The notes beneath the pieces were generated by a model. The model had not been told where the DNA came from. It was given only the letters and a program-made list of their open reading frames with translations, and ran no database searches. A stretch of DNA of 26,278 nt, taken from assembly GCA_937897265.1 (NCBI GenBank), contig CALCPT010000215.1, forward strand, positions 1 through 26,278, in the 5' to 3' direction. Shown in pieces: positions 7,734 through 15,658 of this stretch; the stretch's first letter is position 1, and each line of letters starts with the position of its first letter. The stretch comes from an uncultured Alcaligenaceae bacterium. GTDB lineage: Bacteria > Pseudomonadota > Gammaproteobacteria > Burkholderiales > Burkholderiaceae_B. The position numbers were made by a program, and so were the translations under genes.

Positions 7734-8900
7734 ATGGATTTCAAACTCAGTGACAGCCAACGGCAATATGTTGAAGCGGTGCGTGCACTTGCGCAAAACG
7801 ATTTCAAACCGCGGGCCGCAAAATACATGGATGGTACGTTTCCGTGGGAAAACATGAAACAGCTCGCCCAGATCGGCGTGCTGGGCATGACGGTCTCTGA
7901 GCAATACGGCGGCTTAGGCTTGCCTGTATTTGAGACAGCGTTGATCTTGGAAGAAATCGCCAAAGTTTGCTACCCCACCGCGATGGCGGTCCTTGGCGAA
8001 GCCGGTGTACAAACACGCATTATCGAGACCTACGCCCCCGACTCCATCAAAGAAAATATTCTGCCAAAAGTCTGTTCAGGCGACGCGATTTTGTCGATCT
8101 GCATGACCGAGCCTCACGCTGGCACCGATGTCAGCAGCTATCGCACCAACACCCGTTTGCACCTCAATCATGCAACCGTCAATGGCGTCAAAACCCTGAT
8201 CAGTCGTGCTCAAGAAGCCGCCATGTTTGTCGTGTTCACGCGCGTCGACGATCAACCTGGGCGCGAAGGCATTGGCTGCGTCTTGATCGATGGCGGCACA
8301 CCTGGCCTCGAAGTCACAGCCAGTTATCACACCATGGGCGGCGAATACTTACACGAGGTGCGTTTTGATAACGTCGAAGTGCCGCTTGAAAACGTTGTTT
8401 TAAAAGAAGGTGGCTTTCGCAAGCTCATGAGCGCCTTTAATACACAACGTTGCTTAAACCCTAGCATCTCGTTGGGTCTGGCTGAAGGTGCCTTTGAAGA
8501 GGCGGTCAACTACACACGCAATCGCCCCATCTTTGGCAAAACGCTCACTGATTTTCAAGGCCTGCGCTGGAAACTTGCCGAGATGTATCGCGACATCGAA
8601 GCAGCCCGTAGCGTGTTGTATCGCGCGTGTGCTTCAGCCAATCCGTTTCCGGATCCGTTCTTGGCAGCTGTCGCCAAAATCACCTGTAATGAAATGGCGT
8701 TGCGCGTGACCAATGACGCTTTGCAATTGCATGGCGGCTATGGCTTCACCGATGAATATCCAGTCTCACGCCTGTATCGCGGTGCGCGCTATGGCTCATT
8801 AGGCGGCGGGGCCACCGAAACACTCAAGGATTTAATCGCCAAGCGGATTCTTGATGGCATGGATCCTACCGAAGGGATTCTGTCTTTTAATAACTTTTGA
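7734..8900 (+). CDS. Acyl-CoA dehydrogenase-fold protein lacking catalytic Glu (desulfinase-like)
   Basis: A 388-residue flavoprotein of the acyl-CoA dehydrogenase superfamily. The fold is clear from GVLGMTVSEQYGGLGL, the FAD/substrate motif CMTEPHAGTDVSS, RPIFGKTLTDFQ and LHGGYGFTDEYPVSRLYR. Dehydrogenases need a Glu or Asp either in the IYEGTSE motif (MCAD type) or about 120 residues earlier (isovaleryl-CoA type). Here the first site reads LGGGATE (Gly358) and the second reads FNTQR (Gln238). The same Gln/Gly pair, 120 residues apart, is reported for 3-sulfinopropionyl-CoA desulfinase of Advenella (Gln246/Gly366, from memory). Against identity with that enzyme, its important Arg84 has no obvious counterpart, since no Arg occurs between residues 28 and 94. 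I chose ATG 7734 over the in-frame TTG at 7725 because AGGA at 7721-7724 is well spaced for it. The function is probably a CoA-thioester conversion other than classical dehydrogenation. Confidence 0.88.
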   Translation: MDFKLSDSQRQYVEAVRALAQNDFKPRAAKYMDGTFPWENMKQLAQIGVLGMTVSEQYGGLGLPVFETALILEEIAKVCYPTAMAVLGEAGVQTRIIETYAPDSIKENILPKVCSGDAILSICMTEPHAGTDVSSYRTNTRLHLNHATVNGVKTLISRAQEAAMFVVFTRVDDQPGREGIGCVLIDGGTPGLEVTASYHTMGGEYLHEVRFDNVEVPLENVVLKEGGFRKLMSAFNTQRCLNPSISLGLAEGAFEEAVNYTRNRPIFGKTLTDFQGLRWKLAEMYRDIEAARSVLYRACASANPFPDPFLAAVAKITCNEMALRVTNDALQLHGGYGFTDEYPVSRLYRGARYGSLGGGATETLKDLIAKRILDGMDPTEGILSFNNF

Positions 8901-9010
8901 CGGCCTCTGTGACCCAAGTGCTGAGGCGCGCCAAGGTGCTGCCCATTGGGTACACGCATCGAGTGCGCAATCACTTCTTGACACACACCGCTTTCCATAA
9001 AGAGCAGCCG

Positions 9011-10090
9011 ATGATGTTACTTTTGAAGTCACGCAGTGCTAGGTTGTTCAGCACCCGTTTGCCGTCCCTTGCGGCGATGAACGGGCGCTGTTTGCTGCGC
9101 CTTGCCGCGACAACACTGCTGTCACTTGCCCTCGTGACACAAGCGGCGCAAGCTCAAACGAGACAGGCCGCAGACCCGCAGGCTGCTATCAGCCAATACC
9201 CCAACCGCACAATCAAGATGCTGGTCGGCTTCCCACCGGGCGGGCCCAACGATCAATTGGCGCGTTTACTAGCCTTACGTTTATCAGAGCGCCTGAAGCA
9301 GTCTATCGTGATCGAAAATAAGCCAGGCTCAAGCGGCGAGATTGCGGCCACTCAGGCCGCAGCGGCCAATCCTGATGGCTACACACTTTTGTTTGGCTCG
9401 AGCGGAGCGTTGACGATCAGCCCCAGTCTGAATAGCAAGCTCCCTTACGACCCACTCAAAGACCTGACGGCGATCTCGATGGTGGCACTCAACCCGATGT
9501 TGCTTGTGGTGTCGCCAAAGTCTGGCATCACTAGCGTGCCGGATCTGATTGCGCGCGCCAAAGCTCAGCCAGGCAAGCTAACCTTTGCGTCAGCGGGCAC
9601 TGGTAGCCCAACCCACCTTTCAGGTGAGTTGTTTCGAGATATGGCAGGTATCGATCTATTACACGTCCCTTATAAGGGCGGTGGCCCGGCCATGAACGAC
9701 GTCATGTCGGGCGAAGTGGATATTTATTTTGCAGGTCTGTCTACCGCCTTGCCGCTTGTTAACGCAGGCAGGTTGCACGCGCATGCAATTACAACGAGCA
9801 AACGTTCAGATACCGTACCGAATCTGCCCAGCATTAGTGAGTTTGGTTTCCCAAACTATTCATCCATCATCTGGTACGGCGTCTTGTCGCCTGCGGGCCT
9901 GCCACTGCCGATTGTGACGATGCTGCGCGAGCATATTTTAGTCATCATGAACATGCCCGAGTTTCGCAAACAACTATCAGACTCAGGCGCCGAAATTTTT
10001 GATCAAGGCCCAGCTGAATTCAAAGCCTTCATGAAAGAGGATTTAGAGAAGTGGGCAAAGGTGATTGCTGCGACGAAGGTGACGAAGTAA
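9011..10090 (+). CDS. Bug/TctC-family periplasmic solute-binding protein
   Basis: A 359-residue substrate receptor of the tripartite tricarboxylate transporter (Bug) family, which binds carboxylic acids in the periplasm. A long charged N-region is followed by a hydrophobic stretch (about residues 31-46) and a cleavage site after AQA at residue 48. The mature part starts YPNRTIKMLVGFPPGGPNDQ and has IVIENKPGSSGEIA, NPDGYTLLFGSSG, KLPYDPLKDL and HVPYKGGGPAMNDVMSGEVD, all standard for the family. The frame extends to 8897, but the ATG at 9011 after AAAGAGCAG is preferred; ATG 9077 would give a shorter signal. No TctA/TctB membrane genes are nearby, as is usual for the expanded Bug receptors of Burkholderiales. 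It lies 110 bases after the dehydrogenase-like gene on the same strand. Its last 62 bases overlap the convergent acyl-CoA synthetase gene. Confidence 0.9.
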   Translation: MMLLLKSRSARLFSTRLPSLAAMNGRCLLRLAATTLLSLALVTQAAQAQTRQAADPQAAISQYPNRTIKMLVGFPPGGPNDQLARLLALRLSERLKQSIVIENKPGSSGEIAATQAAAANPDGYTLLFGSSGALTISPSLNSKLPYDPLKDLTAISMVALNPMLLVVSPKSGITSVPDLIARAKAQPGKLTFASAGTGSPTHLSGELFRDMAGIDLLHVPYKGGGPAMNDVMSGEVDIYFAGLSTALPLVNAGRLHAHAITTSKRSDTVPNLPSISEFGFPNYSSIIWYGVLSPAGLPLPIVTMLREHILVIMNMPEFRKQLSDSGAEIFDQGPAEFKAFMKEDLEKWAKVIAATKVTK

Positions 10091-11630
10091 TCGAGGCCGC
10101 AGCGGGCCAGTAGCGATCACGTAAGATTTTTTTATAAAGCTTTCCGGTGGGATGGCGCGGTAACTCAATTGAAAAATCAACGCTACGCGGACATTTAAAG
10201 TCAGCCAACTGTTCTCGACAATAAGCAATGAGTTCGGCCGCCAGGCTCTCGCTGCCGCTCTGGTCTTTCACGAGTTGGACGACAGCCTTCACTTCTTCGC
10301 CAAAATCTGAATTTGGGATTCCGAACACAGCAACATCCAATACCAAGGGGTGACCAATCAAAACAGCCTCGATTTCTTGGGGATAGATATTGATCCCTCC
10401 TGAAATGATCATGAAAGCCTTACGATCGACTAGGTACAAGTAGCCTTCAGCATCAAGACGTCCGATATCACCGAGCGTTGTCCAACCCAAGTCGTTACGG
10501 GTCTCCGCTGTTTTTGCAGCGTCACCGTGGTATTCAAATTTTGGGCCCTCAGAAAAATAGACAAGGCCCGTTGCACCGACCTCAAGTGCATGCCCTTCTT
10601 CATCGCAGATGTGTGCCACCCCTAGCGCAGCCTTACCCACTGAGCCTTGATGCAATAACCACTCATCACTTGTAATTGAACAAAAACCATTATTTTCTGT
10701 ACCAGCGTAATACTCATCGATCACCGGCCCCCACCACTCAATCATCTGCAACTTCACGTCGACCGGGCAAGGCGCGGCGGCATGAATCGCCCGTTTCATC
10801 GAGCTCAGATCAAAACTCAGACGCGTGGCTTCAGGCAACTTGAGCATACGCACGAACATCGTCGGCACCCACTGGCTGTGCGTAATCTGATGCTGCTGAT
10901 GCAATGCCAAAGCCGTTTGTGCGTCGAACTGACTCATCACAAACACCTCGCCCCCAAGCTTGATATTAGTCATACTGTGGCGCAAAGGTGCCGCATGATA
11001 AAGCGGCGCAGGCGACAGGTAGCGACAACCTTTACCGTACCCGTAGAGCCCCTCTAATAAATTCACCAAAAAGGTTCGCATTCCTGAAGGACCGTCAGGC
11101 AGTGGCCACTTCACCCCTTTAGGTCGCCCGGTTGTGCCAGAGGAATAGAGCATATCCAAGCCCTGCGCTTCATCTGAAATTGGGTCCACAGAAAACTGCT
11201 CAGCACTAGCTTGCCAGCTTGGCCAGTTTTGTTGCGCACACCCCACCACAAATTGATGAAGGGGCGTCGTCAATGCCTGAGTAATTTTTTCACCTAGTTC
11301 AAGCAAATCTTCACCAACAATCAATACCTTCGCACCGCAGTCTTGCACGATGTAAGCGAGTTCGGCAACCGTCAGACGCGTACTCATCGTGGTGTAGTAC
11401 AGGCCGGCTCGCTCTGCGCCAAAGCAAATCTCAAGAAACTCACGTTGATTTTTGAGCAAAATCGCGGCATGATCGCCAAGCCGTGCGCCGCAAGCTCTGA
11501 AGACATGGGCCGCCTGATTCGCCCGCTGTTCAAGCTGACCATAAGTCACGACTTCGGGCTCACCACAAACTCTGAAGGCGATCGCGTCGGGATCTTGATC
11601 GTTGGTGTCGATTGGGTAAAGCAGTCTCAT
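10029..11630 (-). CDS. Acyl-CoA synthetase (AMP-forming), ANL superfamily
   Basis: A 533-residue ligase that activates a carboxylic acid to acyl-AMP and then acyl-CoA in the cytoplasm. The P-loop reads LYSSGTTGRPKGVK (about residues 161-174). The A5 motif reads DEYYAGTEN. GDIGRLDAEGYLYLVDRK holds the ribose-binding Asp and hinge, ISGGINIYPQEIE follows, and PTGKLYKK supplies the adenylation lysine (Lys497). The family normally ends about 10 residues after that lysine. Here a Ser/Pro-rich tail of about 25 residues runs on into the convergent Bug gene, giving a 62-base antisense overlap. The start overlaps the stop of the MDR gene by ATGA (11627-11630), so it is the translationally coupled last gene of the liv-acyl-CoA operon. 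The acid activated is probably the one imported by the ABC system; chain type is not readable. Confidence 0.93.
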   Translation of the reverse strand: MRLLYPIDTNDQDPDAIAFRVCGEPEVVTYGQLEQRANQAAHVFRACGARLGDHAAILLKNQREFLEICFGAERAGLYYTTMSTRLTVAELAYIVQDCGAKVLIVGEDLLELGEKITQALTTPLHQFVVGCAQQNWPSWQASAEQFSVDPISDEAQGLDMLYSSGTTGRPKGVKWPLPDGPSGMRTFLVNLLEGLYGYGKGCRYLSPAPLYHAAPLRHSMTNIKLGGEVFVMSQFDAQTALALHQQHQITHSQWVPTMFVRMLKLPEATRLSFDLSSMKRAIHAAAPCPVDVKLQMIEWWGPVIDEYYAGTENNGFCSITSDEWLLHQGSVGKAALGVAHICDEEGHALEVGATGLVYFSEGPKFEYHGDAAKTAETRNDLGWTTLGDIGRLDAEGYLYLVDRKAFMIISGGINIYPQEIEAVLIGHPLVLDVAVFGIPNSDFGEEVKAVVQLVKDQSGSESLAAELIAYCREQLADFKCPRSVDFSIELPRHPTGKLYKKILRDRYWPAAASITSSPSSQQSPLPTSLNPLS

Positions 11631-12649
11631 TTCTGTTCGTGCGAGATGCAGATTTTTCCGAATTGAGCACCACTTTTCAGATAGGTAAAGGCGTCTTTCA
11701 ATTCTGCAAAATCAAATACCCGATCAATCACAGGGCGAATTTGATGTTGCGTCATCGCACGCAACAATGCCTCAAACGCATCGCGGTTGCCCACCGTGAT
11801 CCCCTGCAAACGTACTTGACGCGTAATGATTAAACCTAACGAAGCAGACATCGCAATGCCCGACAAAATTCCAATCATCGATAAGGTACCGCCCGGCCGA
11901 ATACAACGCAATGACTGTGGCAAAGTTTTTTCGCCGCCCAGCTCTACGATGTGGTCATAGCCATTGCCGTCGGTCAATTCACGCGAAGCTTTCGCCCACT
12001 CTGGCGTAGTCAGATAGTTGAGGGTGTGGTCAGCACCCATTAGTTTTAAGCGCTCGATCTTGGCATCACTTGACGAGATGACCGTCACCTGTGCACCCAA
12101 GATTTTTGCAAACTGCAAGGCGAACAGCGATACGCCCCCCGAACCTTGCAACAACACGCGGTCGCCTGGCTTGACCTGACCACATGTCACCAAGGCACTC
12201 CAAGCGGTCACGGCTGCGCATGGCAGCGTTGCAGCCTCAAGATCAGACAGATAAGCTGGGATCTTGACAAAGCCCTCTTCAGACAAGCACATGTACTCGG
12301 CCATCGTGCCATCAATGGGCCCGCCTAACGAATGCGTCAAGCGTTCTTGATTCGGCTCGCCTGAAATCCACTTTTGAAAGTACGTCGGACAAACGCGGTC
12401 ACCGACTTTAAAACGCGTCACCCCGGTGCCGATTTCAACAACCTCACCCATCCCATCCGAAACGGGTATTAAGGGCAACGTACCCGTCGCAGCTCCATAA
12501 CCACGCTCAGGGACAATCGGATCGCGAAAATTCACTGACGACGCTTTCATTTTGACCAACACTTGCCCGGCAGCCGGCTTAGGGGTCGGTCGCGTACTGA
12601 GCTTTAAATGTTCAAGCCCCCATTCACCCTCAATTTGAAATACGCGCAT
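11627..12649 (-). CDS. Zinc-independent MDR oxidoreductase (quinone oxidoreductase-like)
   Basis: A 340-residue medium-chain dehydrogenase/reductase. The N-terminal catalytic domain (MRVFQIEGEWGLEHL, then VLVKMKASSVNFRD) is followed by a Rossmann domain with QGSGGVS at residues 168-174 for NAD(P) binding. The cysteines and histidines that hold catalytic zinc in alcohol dehydrogenases are absent, which places it with quinone oxidoreductases and enoyl-CoA or enone reductases. I chose ATG 12649 over the in-frame TTG at 12658, because the protein then begins as the family does and AGGTTGA lies just upstream. It starts 5 bases after the dehydrogenase stop and overlaps the synthetase start. In this operon it could reduce a double bond or an alcohol intermediate of the imported acid, which is inference. 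Confidence 0.88.
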   Translation of the reverse strand: MRVFQIEGEWGLEHLKLSTRPTPKPAAGQVLVKMKASSVNFRDPIVPERGYGAATGTLPLIPVSDGMGEVVEIGTGVTRFKVGDRVCPTYFQKWISGEPNQERLTHSLGGPIDGTMAEYMCLSEEGFVKIPAYLSDLEAATLPCAAVTAWSALVTCGQVKPGDRVLLQGSGGVSLFALQFAKILGAQVTVISSSDAKIERLKLMGADHTLNYLTTPEWAKASRELTDGNGYDHIVELGGEKTLPQSLRCIRPGGTLSMIGILSGIAMSASLGLIITRQVRLQGITVGNRDAFEALLRAMTQHQIRPVIDRVFDFAELKDAFTYLKSGAQFGKICISHEQK

Positions 12650-12654
12650 AACAT

Positions 12655-13794
12655 TCAACCTGTTTTTTTTAAGTTTTTACTAATTCTTTCAAGCAACATT
12701 TCAGTTGAACCATCAACCAAAGTCGCAACTTGCGCGGCTGCAACATGCCGCAGCAACGGATAGCTGTCGCGCAAACCCTCTGCGCCCATCGCATGTAACA
12801 AAGCTGGCAAATGTCGTTGCGCAGCGCGTGTCGCAAACACCTTCGCCTTAGCCGCCAGATCTTGCGACTGATTGCCCTGGTCGATTGCCTGCGCAGCAGA
12901 CTGCACTAACGCGCCTGCCGCCTCAAGATCAACCGCTGCTTCAGCGAGCATCCAACGCCAGCCTTGATATTGAGCTAAGGGCTGCCCAAAGGTTTGTCGA
13001 CGTTGACCGTACTCTTGAGCGATACGCAAGCTGGCTTGCAACATGCCAACACACATCGCTGCGACATACACCCTTGCACCATTGATCGATTCGAGCGCTC
13101 GCTTAAATGCCTGGCCAGGCGGGTGCAACATTTCATCGGGCCGCGCAACGTAACCCTGCAAACTAAAGCCGCCCGTGCTGCTCGACGCGGCCGCTGACGT
13201 GAACGCATCAAGCGAGCGCTCAAAGCCTTCACGCTTTGCCTCAACCACAAAGGCGGCAATCCCAGCGGCACCCGTGCCGGGTTGTGTCTGTGCGTACACT
13301 AAAAAGACATCTGCAATTTTTGCGTTGATAATCCAAGTTTTCTCACCTTGCAGGCGCCAACCGTCTGAGGTCTGAACAGCATGCGTCGTCACCGCCGAAA
13401 AATCAGACCCCGCCCCCGGCTCAGTCAAGGCGGTACAACCGATCAACTCGCCACTCAACAAGCCAGGCACCCAGCGCTTAGAGACGTCAGCGGGCAACCA
13501 ACGTGACAGATCATCGGCCACGTTCTGTGAGTTGATCACAGCCATTGACACACCAAAATCCAAACTGGCCAACTCTTGGGCAAGCCTCGCTTTTATCGAA
13601 TACGGCGCACCAAAACCACCATGCTCAAGTGCAACTTGAATTCCAGTCAAGCCAAAACTTGCAGCAACAGCCAGCCGCTTTCGCTCGCAGGCAGCATCAT
13701 AGGGGCCAAGCAAAGAATCGGGGCTCAGCGCCTGAGCGCAAAAGCGCTCAAGCTGCTCAAGCCATTGGGTCAGACCGCGCGTACTGTGCGTCAT
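12655..13794 (-). CDS. Acyl-CoA dehydrogenase with Asp at the catalytic position
   Basis: A 379-residue FAD-dependent acyl-CoA dehydrogenase, expected to introduce an alpha,beta double bond into an acyl-CoA. The FAD/substrate motif CTALTEPGAGSDFSA lies at residues 120-133, and RRQTFGQPLAQYQGWRWMLAE is the usual segment of the C-terminal helical domain. The motif that normally reads YEGTSE here reads VDGSTE, so the catalytic base is Asp361 rather than Glu. The alternative isovaleryl-CoA position (SINGAR) has Ala, so Asp361 is the only candidate base. Aspartate at this place is known in some family members and can still be active. It starts 5 bases after the livM stop and ends 5 bases before the MDR gene, within the operon. 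It is distinct in sequence from the dehydrogenase-like protein at 7734. Confidence 0.91.
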   Translation of the reverse strand: MTHSTRGLTQWLEQLERFCAQALSPDSLLGPYDAACERKRLAVAASFGLTGIQVALEHGGFGAPYSIKARLAQELASLDFGVSMAVINSQNVADDLSRWLPADVSKRWVPGLLSGELIGCTALTEPGAGSDFSAVTTHAVQTSDGWRLQGEKTWIINAKIADVFLVYAQTQPGTGAAGIAAFVVEAKREGFERSLDAFTSAAASSSTGGFSLQGYVARPDEMLHPPGQAFKRALESINGARVYVAAMCVGMLQASLRIAQEYGQRRQTFGQPLAQYQGWRWMLAEAAVDLEAAGALVQSAAQAIDQGNQSQDLAAKAKVFATRAAQRHLPALLHAMGAEGLRDSYPLLRHVAAAQVATLVDGSTEMLLERISKNLKKTG

Positions 13795-13799
13795 TGCGC

Positions 13800-14774
13800 T
13801 TAACGTCTTTTAAAGAGGCTAGTGAATAGATGCCAAGCAGAGGCCAAGAGTGGAACAATCCCGCGCGGCATAAAAATTGTCGTCAATACTAGCAACAAAC
13901 CATATACGATGAGTCGGTACGTTTCGGCGACGCGCAGAAACTCGGGTAAAGCGACTACAAGAAAAGCGCCAACGACCGGACCCGCCAACGTCCCACTACC
14001 ACCAAGAATCACCGCCAGAATCGCATTCAAAGACTGATCGACACCAAAGGGCTCAGGGTTCAAGAATCCAATGAAGTGCGCATAGAGCGCGCCAGCCACA
14101 CCGCAAAGAGCGGCACTCAGCACAAAAGCAAACATCTTATAGCGCCACGCGAATACACCTGCCGCGTCAACCAGTGGCTCGTTTTGCCGAATCGCCAACA
14201 ACACTCGTCCTACGCGTGAGTGTAGAACCAAACCGCAAACCACCGTGGCAAAGGCCGCGCAGATCAGGGTGAGGTAGTAGTAAGCAATACGCGTTTCAAA
14301 GTTAACAGCGATGCCAAAAACAGAAAAGTTTTCTGGCTTGGGGACACCCGTGATACCCGACTCGCCACCCGTCAAGGAACTGAAGTTAATCAGCACAATG
14401 AAAATCACTAAGTTATAGGCCATCGTCACAATTGCAAAATAGTGGCCCTTCACTCTTAAGCTAGGGTAGCCCACCACAATCGCCAATACGCCAGCAAGCA
14501 AAGGCGCACAGGCCATACTTGTCCAGACGGACCACCCGAGTTTGGTGGTCAACAAGGTCGACGCGTAAGCACCGACTCCCATAAAGCCCGCGGCGGCAAT
14601 CGACACATATCCGGTAAATCCTTGCACCAGATTTTGTCCTTGCGCGACGATCACCCAGATGAGGGCCAAAATCCCCAGATGCAAAAAATAGGGAACCTGC
14701 ACCAACGCTGGCGCGAGCACTAACACCAGCAGGCTCAGCAATGCCCAGCCAAGGGGAGTTTTCACTGCACTCAT
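13800..14774 (-). CDS. livM: Branched-chain amino acid-type ABC transporter permease, LivM
   Basis: A 324-residue inner-membrane permease of the HAAT (branched-chain amino acid) ABC family. Eight to ten hydrophobic segments are visible. The family signatures GQNLVQGFTGYVSIAAAGFMGVGAYAS-like (short stretch near residues 46-72), the cytoplasmic coupling loop VLLAIRQNEPLVDAAGV, and AILAVILGGSGTLAGPVVGA are present. It pairs with LivH to form the channel. The start overlaps the livH stop by ATGA. Although named after leucine transport, such systems in Burkholderiales often carry aromatic or short organic acids. The acyl-CoA genes immediately downstream favour a carboxylic acid here. Confidence in the family is high, in the substrate low. 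Confidence 0.93.
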   Translation of the reverse strand: MSAVKTPLGWALLSLLVLVLAPALVQVPYFLHLGILALIWVIVAQGQNLVQGFTGYVSIAAAGFMGVGAYASTLLTTKLGWSVWTSMACAPLLAGVLAIVVGYPSLRVKGHYFAIVTMAYNLVIFIVLINFSSLTGGESGITGVPKPENFSVFGIAVNFETRIAYYYLTLICAAFATVVCGLVLHSRVGRVLLAIRQNEPLVDAAGVFAWRYKMFAFVLSAALCGVAGALYAHFIGFLNPEPFGVDQSLNAILAVILGGSGTLAGPVVGAFLVVALPEFLRVAETYRLIVYGLLLVLTTIFMPRGIVPLLASAWHLFTSLFKRR

Positions 14775-15628
14775 TTTTTACCCAACAGGCCTTCAGGCCT
14801 AAACAACAACACCACAATCATCACTAAAAATGCGATCACATCCTTATACGCCGACGATAAATAGCCTGCTGCCAGCGCCTCACTGACACCCAGAATCAAA
14901 CCGCCGACAATCGCACCGGGCACCGAACCCAACCCACCCAAGATCAACACCGCAAAGCCTTTGATCACTAAACTTTCACCCAAGCCTGGGGCAAGCGCTA
15001 GCATGGCGCCTACCAAGGCACCACCCGCCACACCAAGCGCTGACGATAAGCCAAATACGACGAGCGCAACCGCATTGACATTGACGCCCATCAAAATCGC
15101 TGCTGAGCGGTTTTGCGCCACGGCACGAATCGCACGCCCAGTTTTAGTTCGGCTGACAAAAAACGACATGGCGATAATCAACACTGCTGTCGTCACCATC
15201 ACGTATACCCGCAACTCTGTCACGACCAAACCAGCTAGATTGAACACACTTTGAAACGGTGTACGTATCACCATTTGATCAGGGCCAAAGGCTAACAAAT
15301 TCAAGCCATCAATCATCATCGTCAACCCAAGAGCAATGATGAAAGCATTGATGTGTGCTGCATTTTGTACTGGGCGATACGCAAAGCGCTCAACCAACAA
15401 ACCTAGGATCGCGCCTACCAACATCGCAAGCATCATCGCCACAAAAAATGGCACGCCCAGTTTTTCGATTAAAAAAAACGTGACATAGCCGCCCGACATG
15501 GCGACAACTCCATGTGCAAAGTGAGCAATCCCTAAAATGCCGAAAACAATCGTCAGGCCAATGGCGATCAGGGTATACACCGCCCCAATCGCCAAGCCAT
15601 TAAACACCTGTTGCAAGAACTCAATCAC
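14771..15628 (-). CDS. livH: Branched-chain amino acid-type ABC transporter permease, LivH
   Basis: A 285-residue inner-membrane permease, partner of LivM. Typical LivH features are the start IEFLQQVFNGLAIGAVYTLIAIGLTIVFG, the coupling-loop segment GRAIRAVAQNRSAAILMGVN, and the late GGLGSVPGAIVGGLILGVSEAL. The start is GTG at 15628, with GGAG eight bases upstream; no ATG lies at a better place. It starts 30 bases after the binding-protein gene and overlaps livM by four bases. Length and topology are normal for the family. Confidence 0.93.
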   Translation of the reverse strand: MIEFLQQVFNGLAIGAVYTLIAIGLTIVFGILGIAHFAHGVVAMSGGYVTFFLIEKLGVPFFVAMMLAMLVGAILGLLVERFAYRPVQNAAHINAFIIALGLTMMIDGLNLLAFGPDQMVIRTPFQSVFNLAGLVVTELRVYVMVTTAVLIIAMSFFVSRTKTGRAIRAVAQNRSAAILMGVNVNAVALVVFGLSSALGVAGGALVGAMLALAPGLGESLVIKGFAVLILGGLGSVPGAIVGGLILGVSEALAAGYLSSAYKDVIAFLVMIVVLLFRPEGLLGKK

Positions 15629-15658
15629 ACAAGCATCTCCGCGCTAAATCGCAGGCGA

